Origin: Haliclystus octoradiatus
Taxonomy: Eukaryota > Cnidaria > Staurozoa > Stauromedusae > Haliclystidae
DNA length: 64,000 nt
NCBI GenBank assembly: GCA_916610825.1
Contig: OU744446.1
Span: 33,709,436 to 33,773,435 of the forward strand
Direction: 5' to 3'
The position numbers were made by a program, and so were the translations under genes. Of this stretch, positions 47,510 through 60,008 are shown in pieces. The first letter of the stretch is position 1, and every line of letters begins with the position of its first letter. Under the pieces are notes generated by a model, which was not told the DNA's origin, did not search any database, and saw only the letters and a program-made list of their open reading frames with translations.

Positions 47510-49345
47510 ATGACTTCACAGTGGGCAAGACACGTGATACAGTAGCCACGAAAGAAGACCCAGACGAAGACTCAAAATGGGTATCACATTTAGTTTCATC
47601 TCAAGAATCAAAAGGCTCAAATTCATCACAAAATTCATTTGATGTTTTATCTCGTGGATTTAACCGATTTTCATCACCTAATAAAGAATTATCAAATGAA
47701 AAAGTTAAGGAAAATACACCTGACGATAGGCAAGAGAGTTATGAAAGAGATGCTGGAATTGATGATGATAGAAACTGGGAGACGAAGTCTGATTCACAAC
47801 ATAATGGAGAACTTGCTATACATTTGGAAAATGAAGCTATATCTACACAACTCGCAGCTATTGAAGAAGAAGATAATAGCATGAAATCATTAATGAATAA
47901 GAAAGGAAAAGCTGTTGAAAATGCTTTACCAAATGAAGTATTAGATAAAATGGTTACAAACGCATTTGATGAATCCATTAAACGTGAACGTGAAAAAGAT
48001 GCGGCTGATATGAGAGATCCTGATTTTAGTAATAGACGTCATGATAATGGCGATGACATAGAAGATGATAACTTAGCTCAAGAGTATTATGACTCAGATA
48101 ACTCAGATAAACCCAATAGTAGATTACGTAAAGGACGAAAGAAACCGAAACCGGAAGCTTATAAAGATCAAGATTCATCAAAAAGACAACATTTATTGCG
48201 TAATAATAATGACTCACAAAATTTGAAATCAAATATAACTATTTCAAAATATAACAGAGCTAATAATAATCACTCCTTAGCGTCAAAGGCATCGCATGGA
48301 CATGAATTTATAAAAAACAGAAGGCCAGCTTATAAGAGGAAATCATCCTATCATAAACTCACTGCTAATAAGATAGTCTCTGAATCGTTGATGAAAGCAA
48401 ATAACACTGTTCGAAATTCAACTCTAGATGGAATTCGGAAATTATTTTTTCATTCTAAACCAAGTGAGATTACCAACCTTGTAAAAGAGAAGAAAAATGT
48501 TACTATTGTTCAAGATGAATCTAGAGAAACAATGAAAAATAATAAACTAATTGATAACTTCGTTCATTTTGTAAACGGTATTTCAAATGATCACAAAAAT
48601 AATTCACTAGATACAAAACTTGATGACAATATCTTGCAAACCAAAACAACTACAGAAAAATATAAAAAAATTCAATCAAAATTTGTGGATGAGCCAGTTG
48701 CTGAACTGAAAAATGATACTCTACGATCAAATGAAAGAATTATAAACAACAAGCATAAAAATATATCACCAAAGATAAGCAATAATAACAATACAAAATC
48801 CAATTTAACTATCACTCAACAAAACAAACAATATGCTCAAACAGACAATAACAGAACTAGGATAGCAGAATCTACAATGGCTGCTATGGCTCAAGCAACG
48901 TCAAATAAAATAACATTAGGTTACAAACAATTGGATGTACTACGGAAAGCATTCATTAAACAAGCTAAACACATTGGTAAAGGTAATCATACATTTGCGT
49001 CATCTGGGAATAGTTTCAAACGTTTTCAACTGCCAGGATCTACTGCATTAAGAAACAGTTTTAACATGAGAGATATCCTATTAGCTTATAGCACGCTCGA
49101 TCCTCATGAAAAGAACCAATTTTTATTGACAGTTAACGAAGATGGTTCCAAAAAGAACGAATCAACAACGGTATCACTCAATGGTATGAACAATGGAGCA
49201 AATAATACGACCAACACGAACACATGGCCAGGAAGAGCATCTTCCAGACTCCATGCTGAATTTGAAAGTTCATTACGTGGCGATCCAAGTAATGATGGTG
49301 ATAAAAAGAACAAAATGGGTGAATTACCTGAGGGGTTAACCGGTG
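47510..49345 (+). CDS. CTLD-ILEI gene exon 2 (acidic/Asn-rich region)
   Basis: 1,836 bases, phase 1 in and out (GTTATAG acceptor, GTACGT donor). Begins DDFTVGKTRDTVATKEDPDE. Charged and Asn/Ser/Lys-rich (for example NNNTKSNLTITQQNKQ), with many N-x-S/T sequons. It lacks Cys, so it is probably disordered and possibly N-glycosylated. A near-C-terminal stretch KQLDVLRKAFIKQAKHIGKG could be helical. No known domain. Confidence 0.85.
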
Positions 49346-50185
49346 GTACGTACAATTTAACAATTTGAATTTAACATTATATCTTAGAAAAATATTGCTT
49401 TATGACCAACAGAAGATCCTTTCATTTATAGTCAATTTTGACCATTATAGCCGCCTACTTTTGAAAAGTTATCATATTTTATCTCTGATATACATTATAC
49501 AGCTATTGCGATTATGTTACTTTTTAACATCAGCAAAACTACTCCAAAGAAATAAGCGGATAGGAAATTCTTAAATTCCAGCAGGAATAAGTTTCAAATC
49601 AAACTTTCTTAATTACATCGAACTTTGGAGATCGTACTTTGCAATTTCTTGGAATGCTTGAAAGTTCAACATTAAGGAGATATTTCAGCTCAAATTAAAA
49701 TACTTAGAAATCGAATGAAAGTGAAATCTTCTTACAATTTTCAAGTGTTTTCAAGTAAATTTTTTTTTTTTTGCTACTTCTTCCTCTTTCGTTTTTTGTC
49801 ACGTAATTATTATAAGCACAATTCGAATATAATATTTATTTTCATTAATAATGTATGATAGATAATACTAAATTATATATATAAGCCAATATTGAAAGCA
49901 GAACTTTTGTAAACAATTTACTACATACCTAATTTTACTTCGAGAAATAGAATTTAATAATATATAACTTAGCTTCTTTTGGCTGTTGACAAAGGATTGG
50001 TCTATGATGGTCTAATCCAGTCTCCAATGATTCCTTCAGACAGCAAATGAGAACATCGATGTCATTACTCCTTATTTCGAAACAATTGATTCAATTAATG
50101 ATTAAGAAACCAATCCTTCGTCATACACCATCAAAATATGAAAAATCCTATCTGATGTGCAATTCTGTAATTCATCTCCATGTAG
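49346..50185. other. CTLD-ILEI gene intron 2
   Basis: AT-rich. The frame is open from about 50,008 into exon 3, so an alternative acceptor at 50,019-50,020 (AATCCAG) in the same phase would lengthen the protein by 55 residues, including LMCNSVIHLHV. The 50,184-50,185 site has the better pyrimidine context. Confidence 0.45.
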
Positions 50186-50417
50186 CCATGTCATACACAA
50201 ATCGTGATGGTCGAGAGTTCTTATTTGCTGTCGGAACGGAAACATTGACATTCGCTGAGGCTAGAACAAAATGCAAGTCACATGGTGGAGATCTTACTAG
50301 TATTGGTGACAAAGAAGAACATGAGTTCGTAACAATGAATGTTGTGCCTGAACCTGGTAATTACTGGATTGGATTCACTGACCAAGCGATAGAGGGCACA
50401 TGGGAATGGGCAGATGG
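50186..50417 (+). CDS. CTLD-ILEI gene exon 3 (C-type lectin domain, first half)
   Basis: MSYTNRDGREFLFAVGTETL, then TFAEARTKCKSHGGDLTSIG and YWIGFTDQAIEGTWEWADG, the canonical first half of a C-type lectin fold, including the first conserved Cys and the WIG motif. Ends with two bases (GG) at a GTAAGT donor. The start is chosen by phase and by the match to CTLD starts. Confidence 0.8.
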
Positions 50418-50541
50418 GTAAGTGTAAAAAATATTTATCCCAGTAGGATTATTTTATAAACTTGAAGAACTTAATTGACCATCGTACATTACTGGCTTAT
50501 AAACTCAAATTAACGGTTTTCAAAGTTTGGATTTCTCCATA

Positions 50542-50718
50542 CAGTAACACCTGCATATAACGGCCAGCTACAAGAGGTAGATAAATTGACCACTATAGAC
50601 AGGTGGCCTTTATATACAGGTTTGATTCAATAGAACATACTATTATAGACATTGCAAGAGTGACCACTATATACAGATGGCCGCTGTACGGAGGTGACCG
50701 TTATAGCAGGTTTGACTG
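50542..50718. mobile_element. pogo/Tigger-like MITE, 177 bp
   Basis: TIRs CAGTAACACCTGCATATAAC and, reversed, CAGTCAAACCTGCTATAACG, flanked by TA on both sides. Internal ACCACTATA/GGTGGCC blocks repeat. Typical non-autonomous Tigger-like element. Confidence 0.88.
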
Positions 50719-50770
50719 TAACGACAATGATAATGGATGTGTGAACCATGCTTGTTGTCTGTACATCTGT

Positions 50771-51710
50771 TATAATGTATATCTCGGATATTGGGAGATT
50801 GCTTCTTTAGATAGAGAAAAATTTTCTATAAGTACATTTTCTTCTTGTATTTTTACTTTGCGCAAGCATTTCCCTCTCAAAAATGAAATCAAAGTTACCT
50901 TTTTGTGTCTCATTCTTTTTCCTCAAACAGGAACCCACTTATTTCCCACAAGAGAGATTACACCGGAAAAAACACTAAACATTTTACTTATTTGTCTCTT
51001 GATAAAAACCGCTAAACCAAATGACAATCTGCTTTCAGAATGAAATTTTCAACGTTCAGCTGAAGATTTAGAGCTATATTTGATCAATATTCAAGATCCA
51101 GGTAAAGAGATATAAGCCTCTGAAGTCAAAAGTTTTTAGTTTTGCATTTTTCTCACTCAAGTGCTCACGTGACTAGCACCTCTTTACGACTTCGTCTAAG
51201 CAGGTTATCGCTGCTGGTTATTGAAGGTGTGTGACTATTTTTAATACGCATTAACTATGCCGACTATGCTTAGACGAAGCCGCAAAGAGGTATTAATCGT
51301 GTGGGCACTTGAGTGAGAAAAATCCAAAACTAAAAACTTTGACTTTAGAGGCGTATATCTCTTTACCTGGATCTTGACTATTGATCAATTATAGATCTAA
51401 ATCTTCAGCTGAACGTTAAAAATTTCATTCCGAAAGCAGATTGTCATTTGGTTTAGCGGTTTTTATTTAGAGACAAATAAGTAAAAAGTTTAGTGTTTTT
51501 TCCGGTGTAAACTCTCTTGTTGAAAATAAACGGGTTCCTGTTCGACGAAAAAGAGTGAGACACAAAATTAACCCAAAATCGTCACTTTGACTGCATTTTT
51601 GAAGGAGAAATGATCGCGCAAAGTAAAAACACAAGAAGATCATGTACGAATAGAAAATTTTTCTCTATCTAAAGAAGCAATCTCTCAATATCCGGGATAT
51701 ACACTTTATC
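50771..51710. repeat. Long inverted repeat 1 (intron 3)
   Basis: Arms of about 435-450 bp (50,771-51,203 and 51,262-51,710) are nearly complementary, with a loop of about 60 bp. For example GATATTGGGAGATTGCTTCT on the left mirrors AAGCAATCTCTCAATATC on the right, and GGAAAAAACACTAAAC mirrors GTTTAGTGTTTTTTCC. The arms have small indels. Ends TATAATGTATATC / GATATACACTTTATC. Confidence 0.88.
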
Positions 51711-52039
51711 AGCTTCATTGATTTATGATCAGCTCTAAATGAGGGAACTGAAGAAGAAATTGTATTTTATGGAGCTATAAACAGTATAGCATTCATAATT
51801 CATAAATCAATGAATATACATTCATAATTCATAAAATTCAGCAAATCTTTTTTTGAAAAGTGTTACATAAGTTTACATGGACAAGGTGATTAATTATTTC
51901 CCAGTATTTAAGTGTATGGTGGCATTTACTATATTGATATTTAGATTATTACTGGAATCATTAAATGTGCTTCTCTCACATTTGCTAGGGAATATGTTAT
52001 AAATATTTATTGAGCTCTTGTGCTATTTTGCATTATTAG

Positions 52040-55000
52040 GACACCCGTGAGATTTTCCAATTGGAGTAATCTAGAACCAGATGATGGGAACATGAAAAGT
52101 GGTGAAGCAGCTCATAATGAGGATTGTGCTATTTTAAAATCAACTATGGATTGGAGTGATGTTCCATGTTGGAGTAAATACAAATACATTTGCAAATTAT
52201 ACCCAAATGGTGTAGGAAGTCCATCTGTCTCTTTCGGAGGTCCTCTTTCAGAAGAAGGAGTAGAACAAGAAAAGATGCATCACAATAAAACTGGTGATGA
52301 ATGGGGAATTGCACCCGCACTAGGTGGACAAGGAGGCTGGATGGGCTCAAAGAACGGGGGGCCATCCGTAGCCGAGAAGGATGCGGGTGGACAGGCTTTG
52401 AAGAATAATCCCGATTCATCAGGTCTTGGAACACAAACAGCTCAATCATCAGATTCTATGAAACCAGAAGCACAACCGCAAATAATGCAGTCGCAGGCTA
52501 GTCCTATGGTACTACCACAAACAGTTCAGCCCGTAGCCCAGCCAGTGCCCCAGCTTCAACATCAAATTCAATTGCCCCCTTTGAATCAGTATCAAGATTC
52601 TAATTCGATGACAAACCAACATTCTATAGAAACAGCCAACATTCCAGTTTTGCACACTCCACCCCAGCAGTATCAACAAAGTCAAAGTATTCAACCTTCA
52701 GCCAATATCCCAACAAATTTACCCATCAATATACCAGCCAATGTACCAGTTCAACAGCAACTTCCACCATACAAACCCTTGCCCTTGACATCTGAAGGTG
52801 ATGTTAAACTTGGTGCTGGTGCATTTGCCATAAGCAATACTTTAGACCATCTTCAATCTCCAGATACACCTTCATTTCAAACTAGAGCAGAGGGTATAGG
52901 GCAACGTGTATCTCCTGGTGACACAACATATCAGCACCCAAAAGAATTGGACGCAATGATGCCATCTGTTAATAAAAACAATGCTGATTATATCTTCAAT
53001 ACATTATCAAATTCTGCTCAGAAAGAATATCAGCGTAAAAATGACTTTGTTCAATCCCTAAAAAGTGTCTTCAATGCTCGTTTCAGAGAAAGAGAAAAGG
53101 GACCGCAATCAGGAAAGGAAGACTATCTTTCTTTCGGGAAGGATCCTTCAGCGATGATTAGAACGCTCCGTCCTCGAGAAGTTAACCCTACTTCAAGAAA
53201 ATTAAGTGATGCATCTCAAACCAGTGATGGTGACTCTAGAACTACAAAGCCTAAATCTCCTGTAGCTCCTCTAATGGGATATAAACCAAACAAAGGAAAA
53301 GTAATTGCTGGCGGAAATGGTGCTCCATCAGTTCAAGATGTTCCTCTACCCGAACCATCAGTAAACGGCTCAAACGAACCAACTGGAAATAAACTAGCAT
53401 CAAACGGTCGGTTGATGCCAGCACAGCAATTCCCTCCTCATATGCAAACAGGCCTACAGCCTGGAAAAGTTTCGTCAATATCCCCAGTTAGTTATGGTAC
53501 CCCTTTACAACAACCTGACCAGCCAATACAGTCGGCACCAGTCATACTTCCTCCCATGCCTTTGGCTGCAGATCCTGTAAATCCTGTGAATCCTGTAAAT
53601 CCGGTAAATCCGGTAAATCCTCCTCCTCCTCAAAGTCAAAATTTAAATGGACTACTCAATAACACACCAGGTCATACCCTTACTGGAGTAGAACCTCCGT
53701 CGGGTCCAACCAGTTCCGGAAATAATAATAACATCGTTGTAGCTGCTGAACCAAATGAAAATCCACTCCAAAAAGCTGTGTCCCTGCCTGCAGAATCCCA
53801 AAATACTCCACATATAGATATTGCTAAATTACCTATTATCACTCATAGACATGGCAAATACGACCAAATGGTGGAGGCGTTGCTTTCTGCTAGTAAACTT
53901 GCTAATAGAATTGTCCCAGGGCTTCTAAAAGATTACTCAGAGAGATTTTCTCCTGATATTGATGTTGTTAAGGATGTGTGTGGGAAAATGTGTGGTGATA
54001 CTGTTTCCAACCTTCAAGTTGGTGATCCTGAACAGATTGGTACCGTATGCGGTAGGCTATGTGCACATTCTCTTCTGAAAATGAACCCGCAAGAGGTACT
54101 TACGCTACTGCATGAGCTTGGTCACCATGAAGAAATGCATGCAGTCCAGCCACCACTAGCTGTGCCGTGTAACCCAATGCCACCACCCTACAACCCAGCA
54201 ACGTCAGATCCTCCATGCCATGGTGCCTTACCACCAGTAGTACCACAGGCTCATTTAGATCAAGTTGTACCAAATTCAGTTCCTCTGCAACCCAGCGCAG
54301 CATTTGTTCCTCCTCCTCCGGAGCAAATTAAAACAGCAAACGTTCATGATGCTAAGCTTTCTTCTGCAGCAAATGAGTTTACAGACGCGTTAAATAATTT
54401 TATGAAAACGGTGAAACCAGATACCAATCTAGCAATTGAGCAGGCACATGCTGTTTCCCATCCTGAGGGATATCAAGAACAAGCAGTCCATGCAGGACTT
54501 GATGGTCTCACGTTGACACAATACGGAACTCCTCACTCGCAATATGGTATGGGTGGTTCATTCGGTGGCCCTTTTCAACAAACTTTTGGTTTACATCATC
54601 GAATGGATTTCACAAGCCCAACTAGACGATGGGCAGGAGCAGGTAGCTTTATTAATCCGTTGAATATGAACCCAGAACCAGTTCAAGATACTTCACCACA
54701 TTATCGTCATATACTGCACCATCGTTATGCCCAGGCGCATTCAAGATTTGGAAGAGTTTTTCCTCGAATTCGTGATATACAAATGAATCGGTATGATAAG
54801 GATTTTTTTGGTCCATATTACAAAGAATTATCAAACCCATACTACAAGAGCTCTGCTGGTGTTCCAAACAATGATGGTTCTATGGTAATACCTACACGTG
54901 ATGTTGGTAGCTTTGCGACACTTCAGAAACCTACTTACAATCCTGCTGGAGAAATCGATGCCCAATTATACAACAAACGAACATCACCTAAACGTCATCA

Positions 55001-55110
55001 TCCTTTACCTCAAATAAGCTCCAGTGGTAATGTTTACCGAAAACGACCAATTTCTAACATTGAGAATCCTGCGATACAGCCAAAGATATCAGTGTTTGAT
55101 CACAGACAAG
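52040..55110 (+). CDS. CTLD-ILEI gene exon 4 (lectin second half, Pro/Gln-rich region, twin CX3C)
   Basis: 3,071 bases. Begins TPVRFSNWSNLEPDDGN, then EDCAIL, WSDVPC and YICKL, completing the lectin fold with three further conserved Cys. The calcium-site tripeptide reads EPD rather than EPN/QPD, and WSD replaces WND. About 960 Pro/Gln/Asn-rich residues follow, including a 9-bp tandem array coding (NPV)n at 53,574-53,625. Near 53,970-54,060 is a twin CX3C helical segment (VCGKMC ... VCGRLC, 18 residues between pairs), followed by Pro/Cys-poor and His/Tyr/Arg-rich stretches. GTATTA donor, phase 1. Confidence 0.86.
53574..53628 (+). repeat. 9-bp coding tandem repeat, (Asn-Pro-Val)n
   Basis: Units of CCTGTAAAT / CCGGTAAAT repeat about five to six times, coding NPVNPV..., then end in a Pro run. 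Coding microsatellite within exon 4, a likely length-polymorphic site. Confidence 0.85.
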
Positions 55111-56350
55111 GTATTAATCATTTGCTTACATATCGACTGTAAACATATCTGTATGACAGATGATATACTCTCTGTCTGTATGACAAGACATCATATCTAC
55201 AATGTATTGATAATTATATTGATCTCCCTATAGTTACAGTATATGTACTTTCCTGCATATTAGAATGGTCCAAAAAAATGAAAGTTTGAAAGTTGAATTG
55301 CATTCTCGATTCTATTTTTCTTGTGGGTAAGAAAACCATAAATTCAAAATTTGAGTTCAAAGACATATTGGGAAATGGGCGCTCACTGCCCTTCTAAATT
55401 AATACACAAAGTCATTGGGAAAAACACTCCAAAATTTCAAAAACATATAATTAAATGTCGGTGAGGTATTTTTGAATAGTTTTTTATGTCTATGAAGGTA
55501 ACAATCTCCGAAATATCACTGTGGCATCTAAAAGTCTATTGAATGAGAACATATGCTGAAAATGTGTGTTTCAAAGTGATGCATTTGAATGCATGGCTTC
55601 CCCTTTGATTTTGACAGAATATAGTGGTGTGTGGTTTTTATAAAACTAAAAACAGATATCAAATGGAAAGGTGTTGACATATTCAGTTTTTCTCGAACTT
55701 GGGATAATTGCTTATGCATTCATTTCCCAACAAAAAGGTACAAAAAACCACTGTCCATATCAGTTTCCAATAATTCTTTGACAAATCATACTAAATTGAA
55801 ATAAAAATCTGTCAACACCTTCACAGAACAGAAAACGTACACTTGTATGATCTGTCAAAATCACAGTGGAAGCCATACATTCAAATGCATCACTTTGAAA
55901 CACAAATTTTCAGTATATTTTCTCATTCAATAGACATTTAGTAGATGCCACAGTAATATTTCGGAGATTGTTAGCTTCATAGACATAGGAAACTACTCAA
56001 ATATACCTTAGCAACATTTAAATATATTTTTTCAAATTTTGAAACGTTTTCCCCATTGACTTTGTGTATTAATTTGGAGGGGCAATGAGCGCCCGTTTCC
56101 CAATATTTTAGAACATTAAAATCAAGAATGTAATTCAACTTTCAAGCTTTCATTTAATTGGCCCCTATACTGTATATAATAGTATCATCATCTTGCATAT
56201 TTAATTATTCATTATGGCGTTGCTTCTGTAATATTCTCATTTCAATTAAACAATGATAGACGCATGTTATTTGAAAATTGAGAAATTGATGAATTTTTAA
56301 TGTTTTCTCTATATCTGAGATAAAATGTATAATTGCTTTTCATATTTCAG
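55111..56350. other. CTLD-ILEI gene intron 4
   Basis: Almost entirely occupied by inverted repeat 2. The coding frame of exon 4 runs ten codons past the donor before a stop, so an unspliced form would end HLLTYRL. Confidence 0.55.
55267..56164. repeat. Long inverted repeat 2 (intron 4)
   Basis: Left arm about 55,267-55,682, right arm about 55,808-56,164, loop about 125 bp. Matching blocks include GGGAAATGGGCGCTCA with TGAGCGCCCGTTTCCC, CAATCTCCGAAATAT with ATATTTCGGAGATTG, and GGTGTTGACA with TGTCAACACC. The arms differ by small gaps. Confidence 0.87.
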
Positions 56351-56542
56351 ATGCAGAAGAATCGATAAAATCACTTCATCAGAAGACTCTCCAGAATGCA
56401 AATTCAAAACCGTCTATGCTATCATTTTACCCTAGACCAAGCAATCATGTCCTATTGGTCAATAGCATTCTATTGCATCGTCCTAATCCTATCACAGAGT
56501 TTACTGAAACTGGGATGAAGCGCGGTTTACCGGGGGGAGAAG
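56351..56542 (+). CDS. CTLD-ILEI gene exon 5 (linker)
   Basis: AEESIKSLHQKTLQNANSKP to GMKRGLPGGEG, 192 bases, phase 1 in and out. ATATTTCAG acceptor; the donor GTACAA is weak. Contains MKR, a possible processing site. No domain. Included because it is open and phase-compatible on both sides. Confidence 0.65.
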
Positions 56543-57825
56543 GTACAACGTATCACCGTTTTCATTGATTTATGATGCAAATTACTTCCATGATTACTTC
56601 GTATTGCAAAAATTAAACTCATTATTTATAATATACTTTATTTATCATAAATATTTGTTCATTTGAAATATCTAATTTATTAATTCGTTTTGTCTGATAA
56701 TTTTGATACATCCTATCTAAATTTGTAAATAACTCTGAACATTCAAATGGTTATGTCTCGATTTGTATGCATGAGCTATTGTTACATAGGTCTAGTTCGC
56801 AGTTATTACGGATAACTTATCCGATATTCGATGTAATGTACTTGAGTTTCGAACAAGGATACATTATATTTACAAGGACATCATGATAATTTTATAGTGA
56901 GATGCAGAAGAAGCCATAAATATTCAATTTTTCTTTATGTTGATCAATTTCTCAATCAATAACGCCTAATATGAATAGACTTTCCAGTTATAAGAAAGGA
57001 AACATTCTAACAAAATTTGCAGCATGCTTGCTAGGAAAACATTTTCATGTCACTCGATGAACATTTTAATTCCAGATGTGCCTTCAGAATAGCTTAGTTT
57101 GAGCTGATCCTAATTTTTTATAATAGAGGAACTGTTTAGATTAGGAAGGAAAAAAACATGTATAGATGTTTCTCTGTAGATGTTTTCTCTGTGTTTGAGT
57201 ACAGGTAGGTTGAGATCTTACAATTTCGGAAGACAATACAGTAGCCAAATCTTTTTTAACCATTTCGCTTTTTTAATCTTGGCTATATATTTTCTGATAA
57301 TGATGCAGAAATGATGTCACATGCAAACTAGTGCCAGACCTTTCTTCAAAAAATATGGGCACTCTTAGAAAAGCCCGCTGTAAACTTAATTTGCAAAATT
57401 ATTAATTTTATCTGCTGGTGGGTTAGCCTGCTCGCAGACTCACTTTCAAAAGGTAAACTTGGTACACAATAGAGTCTGCTAACTCGAAGAAAAACTTGCT
57501 TTTTCTGATTCAGCTCGGTGCGTGAAAAGGTGTAAAAACTATTGTCTATAACGGGCTGTGATTCAACATCAAGATTTTCTGATGACGAATCAGCGAAGAG
57601 TATTTTGAAGAGAGGCTTTGGTTGGCTAGACTACAATAACCAACTATTTTCTAGCAAACTGCATGCCTTTTGAAATCGTTTTGAATATTTCGGATAAACT
57701 TCAATGCCAAGAACTGAGAATTATCATCATTTCCAAGACGTGTTGGAACCATAAACTGCCATATTTGCACTACTTCGTGTTCAAAGTGATATTTTATGCA
57801 CTCTTGACAATCATGGTTCTGTAAT

Positions 57826-59105
57826 TCTCCTTTTGTTAGATCTTTCTGCAGCGTTTGATACTGTTGATCATTCAATTTTGTTATACCGTTTATCCACCAG
57901 ATTTGGAATCAAAGGTGCTGCTCTTGATTGGTTCTCATCGTATTTAACTGGTCGTGAACAGTTTGTTTCCATTAATAATTCCAGATCTTCATCAAAACCC
58001 CTTCACTTTGGAGTACCGCAAGGATCAGTGTTAGGACCAATTTTAAATCTTTTGTACACAGCTCCAATTGGTGATATTTTAAGAAAACACAGCGTGCCTT
58101 TCCATCTATATGCAGATGACATTCAAGTTTTTGTAACTTTTCAACCATCGACCAATGGCGAACGTGAATCCGCCATTCATCAAATTGAAGCATATGTTGC
58201 TGAAATTGATAGCTGGATGACGGCCAACAAATTAAAATTAAATAAAACAAAGACTGAACTAATTTATATACATTCACGTTTTATTCATCAATTTAGTCCA
58301 ATTTCTATTAATTTTAGTGATGAGTGTATCAGCCCAACAACATCAGCACGCAATATTGGTATCATATTTGATCAACATCTATCGATGACTGAACATATTA
58401 ATAAAGTATGCAAATCTTCATTCTTTCATCTTCAACGAATTTCCAAAATCCGAAAATTCCTTGACTTCACCACCACAAAAATATTGATACATGCATTTGT
58501 TAGATCAAAATTAGACAATTGTAACTCTTTATATTATGGTCTAAATAAATGCTTAATTAAAAAATTACAACGTGTCCAAAATACGGCAGCAAGAATTATT
58601 ACACTAACTCGAAAGTATGACAGTATAACACCAGTATTGTATGAGCAACATTGGCTCCCAATTGAGCAACGGATTATATTTACAATAATATTATTAACTT
58701 TCAAAGCATTACATGGCCTGGCACCACTCTAATTACGAGATATTTCAATTAATTGCTGCCCATCAAGATGTTTTAGATCATCATCAATTAATTTACTAAC
58801 TGTTAAAAAATGCAATTTGAAATCCTCTGGTGCCCGGCTCTGGCGACAGAGCATTTTCGGTCGTTACTCCAATTTTATATGGAGTGGCCTTCCTGATGAC
58901 TTGCGTAATTGTCACTCTATAACGATATTCAAGACAAAGTTAAAAACGTACTTATTTGTTATAGCCTATAAATATATCATATATTTATGTTTAAAATTTC
59001 AACTATACATATATAGTTTAATATAGATCTAGTTCAACAGAAAATGTACAGAACACAACGATATAGGCGCTATATAAATGCCTTATTATTATTATCATTA
59101 TTGTT
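57826..59105 (+). mobile_element. 5'-truncated CR1/L2-like LINE
   Basis: The reverse transcriptase region starts abruptly at [19 protein letters not shown], contains VPQGSVLGP, the intact catalytic [11 protein letters not shown] and the HWLPIEQRI block, then after one in-frame TAA (58,730-58,732) continues to GLPDDLRNCHSITIFKTKLK. The 3' end CGCTATATAAATGCC followed by (TTA)n is characteristic of CR1/L2-type elements. Confidence 0.88.
57833..58732 (+). pseudogene. LINE reverse transcriptase fragment
   Basis: 299-residue open frame beginning inside the fingers/palm and covering the palm and thumb. It lacks the endonuclease and N-terminal RT blocks, and a premature TAA replaces a residue before LRDI. 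The YADD catalytic Asp pair is present. Not a host gene. Confidence 0.85.
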
Positions 59106-60008
59106 AATTGCATCAATTATTTTTACTCAAATCTCTGATTAGTCTTAAAAATGTATGAAATGTTTTCGATCGTGATTGGACAGCGTTTTTATTCAAAAGC
59201 TACTACAAGTGGAGAGACACGCTACGAAAATAACATTGCAAGGAAAATTAATTCAACAAATAACAATCACTGTAGCTCAGCTATTGGTTGAGCCACTGTT
59301 TGGTCATATTCTCATTTAAATTATGATTACAGATTTACTCTATATTTTCTTCGTTCATTCGACAAAATAAATTTGTCACGCGCATAATTTTAAAGTTCGT
59401 TGTGGTTCTTTGATGGTTGGACTCGTTGGTCTTGTTCTGGGTTTGACTTTCATGGCCAAGCATTCCTTTCGAAAGTGAGACGTCCAATTTTCATGCCCCA
59501 TGCTGGATCAGCAAAAACAAGCTTTTGTCTTAGGGCTAGCAGACTCTACTGCTTAACAAATCTACATTTTGACATTGAGTCTGCGAGCAAGGTACTGATT
59601 GATGTACCTTGACATATTTTCTTGGATTCTACCATGTGCTTTGATTGGAAAAGAAACAAAAAGGTTATTCCATAAGATTTTTAAAACTTTCCAAAAGCTA
59701 CAGCTACAGCTACAGCGTGACTTGTATTTAAATCTTCAAAACACCACAACTTTTAGTATTCTCTTCATTCAAAAGAAGTACATTGTAGAATGCAAAAAAA
59801 TGTCAAGGTAAAATAATCAGTAGAAAAGTTAAGGCTTTTGTAAAGCAATTTTACATCCAACTTTTTCAAGATCGCCCATATGATTTGATGTGAGCCTGTA
59901 ATGTGTTTTCTTAAGTGAACTGTAGAACAGACAAATTGCAGATAATATTTAGAAATTACTGATACAGATCGACAAATTCTCACTAATATTTTCTCTTATG
60001 TCTTATAG

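Larger units (their letters stand above)
50418..52039. other. CTLD-ILEI gene intron 3 with a MITE and a long foldback
   Basis: This intron splits the lectin domain. It contains a pogo/Tigger-like MITE (50,542-50,718) and a 0.94-kb foldback (50,771-51,710). Bases 51,711-52,039 are unique AT-rich DNA. Confidence 0.7.
57428..59600. repeat. Inverted repeat 3 flanking a LINE (intron 5)
   Basis: GCTCGCAGACTCACTTTCAA near 57,430 mirrors ATTGAGTCTGCGAGC at about 59,573. AGAGTCTGCTAACTCGAAG mirrors GGCTAGCAGACTCTACTG. CTTGCTTTTTCTGATTCAGC mirrors GCTGGATCAGCAAAAACAAG. Arms are at least about 120 bp. The LINE at 57,826-59,105 lies inside, perhaps enlarging the original loop. Confidence 0.7.
56543..60008. 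other. CTLD-ILEI gene intron 5
   Basis: Contains an inverted-repeat pair (about 57,428-57,550 and 59,480-59,600) with a CR1/L2-like LINE between the arms. Bases 56,543-57,420 and 59,610-60,008 show nothing recognisable. Confidence 0.6.

Noticed and set aside
50603-51043. 146-residue plus-strand ORF in intron 3
   Set aside because: Overlaps the MITE and the left arm of inverted repeat 1; no motif and no splice logic.
57833-58732. 299-residue plus-strand ORF as a host gene
   Set aside because: It is a LINE reverse transcriptase with YADD and a CR1/L2-type 3' end, lying in an intron.
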